Below are positions 62,645-64,000 of a stretch of 64,000 bases of DNA, piece after piece; the first letter of the stretch is position 1; the number at the start of each line of letters is the position of its first letter. The position numbers were made by a program, and so were the translations under genes. The DNA is from Clostridium sp. JN-9. GTDB taxonomy: Bacteria > Bacillota > Clostridia > Clostridiales > Clostridiaceae. A model generated the notes under the pieces. The model was given only the letters and a program-made list of their open reading frames with translations, did no database searches and was not told the DNA's origin. The DNA lies in contig NZ_CP035280.1 of the NCBI RefSeq assembly GCF_004103695.1, positions 1,922,001-1,986,000 of the forward strand, written 5' to 3'.

Positions 62645-63955
62645 TTATCTTAATTCTGGGAAATATTCTTTATTTACTTCTATATAATCATCAAGTATTT
62701 TCTTTGCAACATGAACAGAAGGAATAATTGGGTTTAATGTCAATGCTTTTAATGCCTTTTGATAAGAGCCCTCTAAGGCTGCTTCAACTGTTAGTTTTTC
62801 GTATGCATTCACAACTTCCATTAATCCCTTTTGAAATGTTGGAATTTCTCCAACTGCAATTGGCTCATATCCAGAGGCATTCACTATTGCAGTGCATTCT
62901 ATTATTGAATCATTGGAAAAATTAGAAATAGCACCGTGGTTTGGCACATTTATAATAAATTTTTCATTTGTATTATTGGCTATAGCCGAAGCAATATCCA
63001 CAATAAAGTCCCCATGAATTGTATCTGAAAGATTATTACCTGCTGCTGTGCCTTTTTTTACTCCTTCTCTACATAAATTGAAGGTTTCTTTTTCCCTGTG
63101 GTCTATACAGTAATCAGCCCTGGTGTAATTTGGATCTTCTTCTGCAAACATTTCATCCGCATAATAATAGTATTGTAAATAGCTGGTTGGCAAAGCATCA
63201 TCAAAATGTCCAACAAACTGGCTCAGCCTTTCAGCTGTCTTTTTCCAATAAGGGTCTGTATATTCCGCTGATTTTAATCCATTTTCCTTTATCATATTTA
63301 TGAGCTCAGGTAATCTATCATTGCCATGATTATCATACATATGGGTAAACCATCCCAGATGGTTTAAACCAAAATAGGTATATTGAAATTCATCTGGCTT
63401 TCCGCCTAACATATAAGCCATATCTTTTTGCTGCCATGGTGGAACATCGCAAATACAAATATTTTTTACTTCAGGTACTTTCTTTCTTATGGCTTGAGCC
63501 ACAATAGCCGTAGGATTGCTATAATTTATTATCCATGCATCCGGAGCATACTTGACTACATCCTTAGCAATTGAAATCATTTCAGGTATTTCCCTCATAG
63601 CAAAGGCAAATCCTCCTGGTCCACAGGTTTCCTGACCTACAACTCCATATTTCATTGGAATCTTTTCGTCAAGACTTCTCATTTTTAAACATCCCGAACG
63701 AATTTGTGCCAGGAGGAAATCCATTCCCTCAAAGGCTGTCTTTCTATCTGTTGTTTGCACAAATTCAACTTCTGGCGCTCTTTCTTTTACTAAGATATCC
63801 ATAAAGTCTCCTATAATATGAAGTCTTTCTGCATTATTGTCCATAAGTGTTATTCTATTCAGTGGAAGTTTATCTCTTTTCATAAGCAGACTATTTACAA
63901 CACCAGGAGTATATCCGCTTCCAGCTCCAATAATGGTTACATTATATTTCTTCAT
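62645..63955 (-). CDS. GH4 6-phospho-glucosidase, probably alpha-type
   Basis: 436 aa glycoside hydrolase family 4. These enzymes need NAD+ and a divalent metal. NAD fold IIGAGSGYTPGVV at the N-terminus, TDRKTAFEGMDFLLAQIR, NYSNPTAIV, metal region ICDVPP and FGLNHLGWF. The aspartate in CDVP at the phosphate-proximal site matches 6-phospho-alpha-glucosidases (CDMP), whereas beta-specific members usually have CNVP. It should act on phosphorylated disaccharides imported by a PTS, which would lie beyond the right edge. GGAGGCG before the ATG. Confidence 0.9.
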   Translation of the reverse strand: MKKYNVTIIGAGSGYTPGVVNSLLMKRDKLPLNRITLMDNNAERLHIIGDFMDILVKERAPEVEFVQTTDRKTAFEGMDFLLAQIRSGCLKMRSLDEKIPMKYGVVGQETCGPGGFAFAMREIPEMISIAKDVVKYAPDAWIINYSNPTAIVAQAIRKKVPEVKNICICDVPPWQQKDMAYMLGGKPDEFQYTYFGLNHLGWFTHMYDNHGNDRLPELINMIKENGLKSAEYTDPYWKKTAERLSQFVGHFDDALPTSYLQYYYYADEMFAEEDPNYTRADYCIDHREKETFNLCREGVKKGTAAGNNLSDTIHGDFIVDIASAIANNTNEKFIINVPNHGAISNFSNDSIIECTAIVNASGYEPIAVGEIPTFQKGLMEVVNAYEKLTVEAALEGSYQKALKALTLNPIIPSVHVAKKILDDYIEVNKEYFPELR

Positions 63956-64000
63956 TTTATGCGCCTCCTTAAAAATTACTTTCTCTTATCCATTACTTCA

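Overview
The window looks like a chromosome segment of a mesophilic, anaerobic Clostridium-type Firmicute. It is AT-rich with A/T-heavy codon use, most genes have a strong AGGAGG-type ribosome binding site, GTG and TTG starts occur, and the gene content is clostridial: an arginine deiminase operon, a SufCBDSU operon, sbcCD, an HxlR regulator and a chemoreceptor. No rRNA, tRNA or CRISPR array was seen.

Layout. 1-5.5 kb is a mobile-element patch: two directly repeated IS1182-type copies (the first cut by the window edge) bracket an ISNCY/IS1202-type transposase and a secreted glycerophosphodiester phosphodiesterase. 5.5-25 kb is ordinary chromosome: tkt, recQ-degV, an ABC exporter pair, a PfpI-like protein, an operon of a DUF3810 protease, sbcD, sbcC and a 52-aa protein, a dicarboxylate/amino-acid symporter, nitroreductases, HxlR and TrmB regulators and an SprT-like protein. 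25-30 kb is the arginine deiminase operon arcA-argF-arcD-arcC, with a consensus promoter, a perfect palindrome at the start point and ArgR-like boxes upstream. 30-42.3 kb holds a ferredoxin/DUF362 protein, an orphan with tandem HNH-like repeats, aspA-malic enzyme, a metallo-hydrolase, M20 peptidase, a broken lipoprotein-like gene, an exonuclease, a chemoreceptor fused to a PhnD-like domain, and surE. 42.3-43.45 kb is a scar of decayed insertion sequences. 43.5-53.6 kb holds gldA, a hemerythrin, the suf operon, htpG and rsgA. 53.9-59.7 kb is a nested mobile island. 59.8-64 kb holds a DUF975 protein, an M20 amidohydrolase, a YczE-type membrane protein and a GH4 glycosidase.

The most interesting part is the island. 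A group II intron (minus strand, 59620 to 53984) has been interrupted by a 3.5-kb 'recombinase in trio' (RIT) element of three translationally coupled tyrosine recombinases. The RIT element sits exactly in the 3' arm of intron domain V: removing 54038-57567 restores a canonical domain V followed by a canonical domain VI. The intron itself lies in the centre of a small symmetric repeat: tandem 7-bp units, a stem-loop, the intron, a second stem-loop, then 7-bp units in inverted orientation. The same heptad-plus-hairpin architecture recurs at 42458-42515, 42764-42827 and 43326-43371, so it is a dispersed repeat family that I do not recognise.

Metabolically, the arc operon makes ATP from arginine, aspA and malic enzyme feed aspartate carbon towards pyruvate (a fumarase would be needed and is not in the window), and Suf proteins supply Fe-S clusters for ferredoxin-type proteins. 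Regulatory palindromes positioned on recognisable promoters are visible before arcA, aspA and the chemoreceptor gene, and other palindromes lie before sufC and the HxlR/nitroreductase pair.
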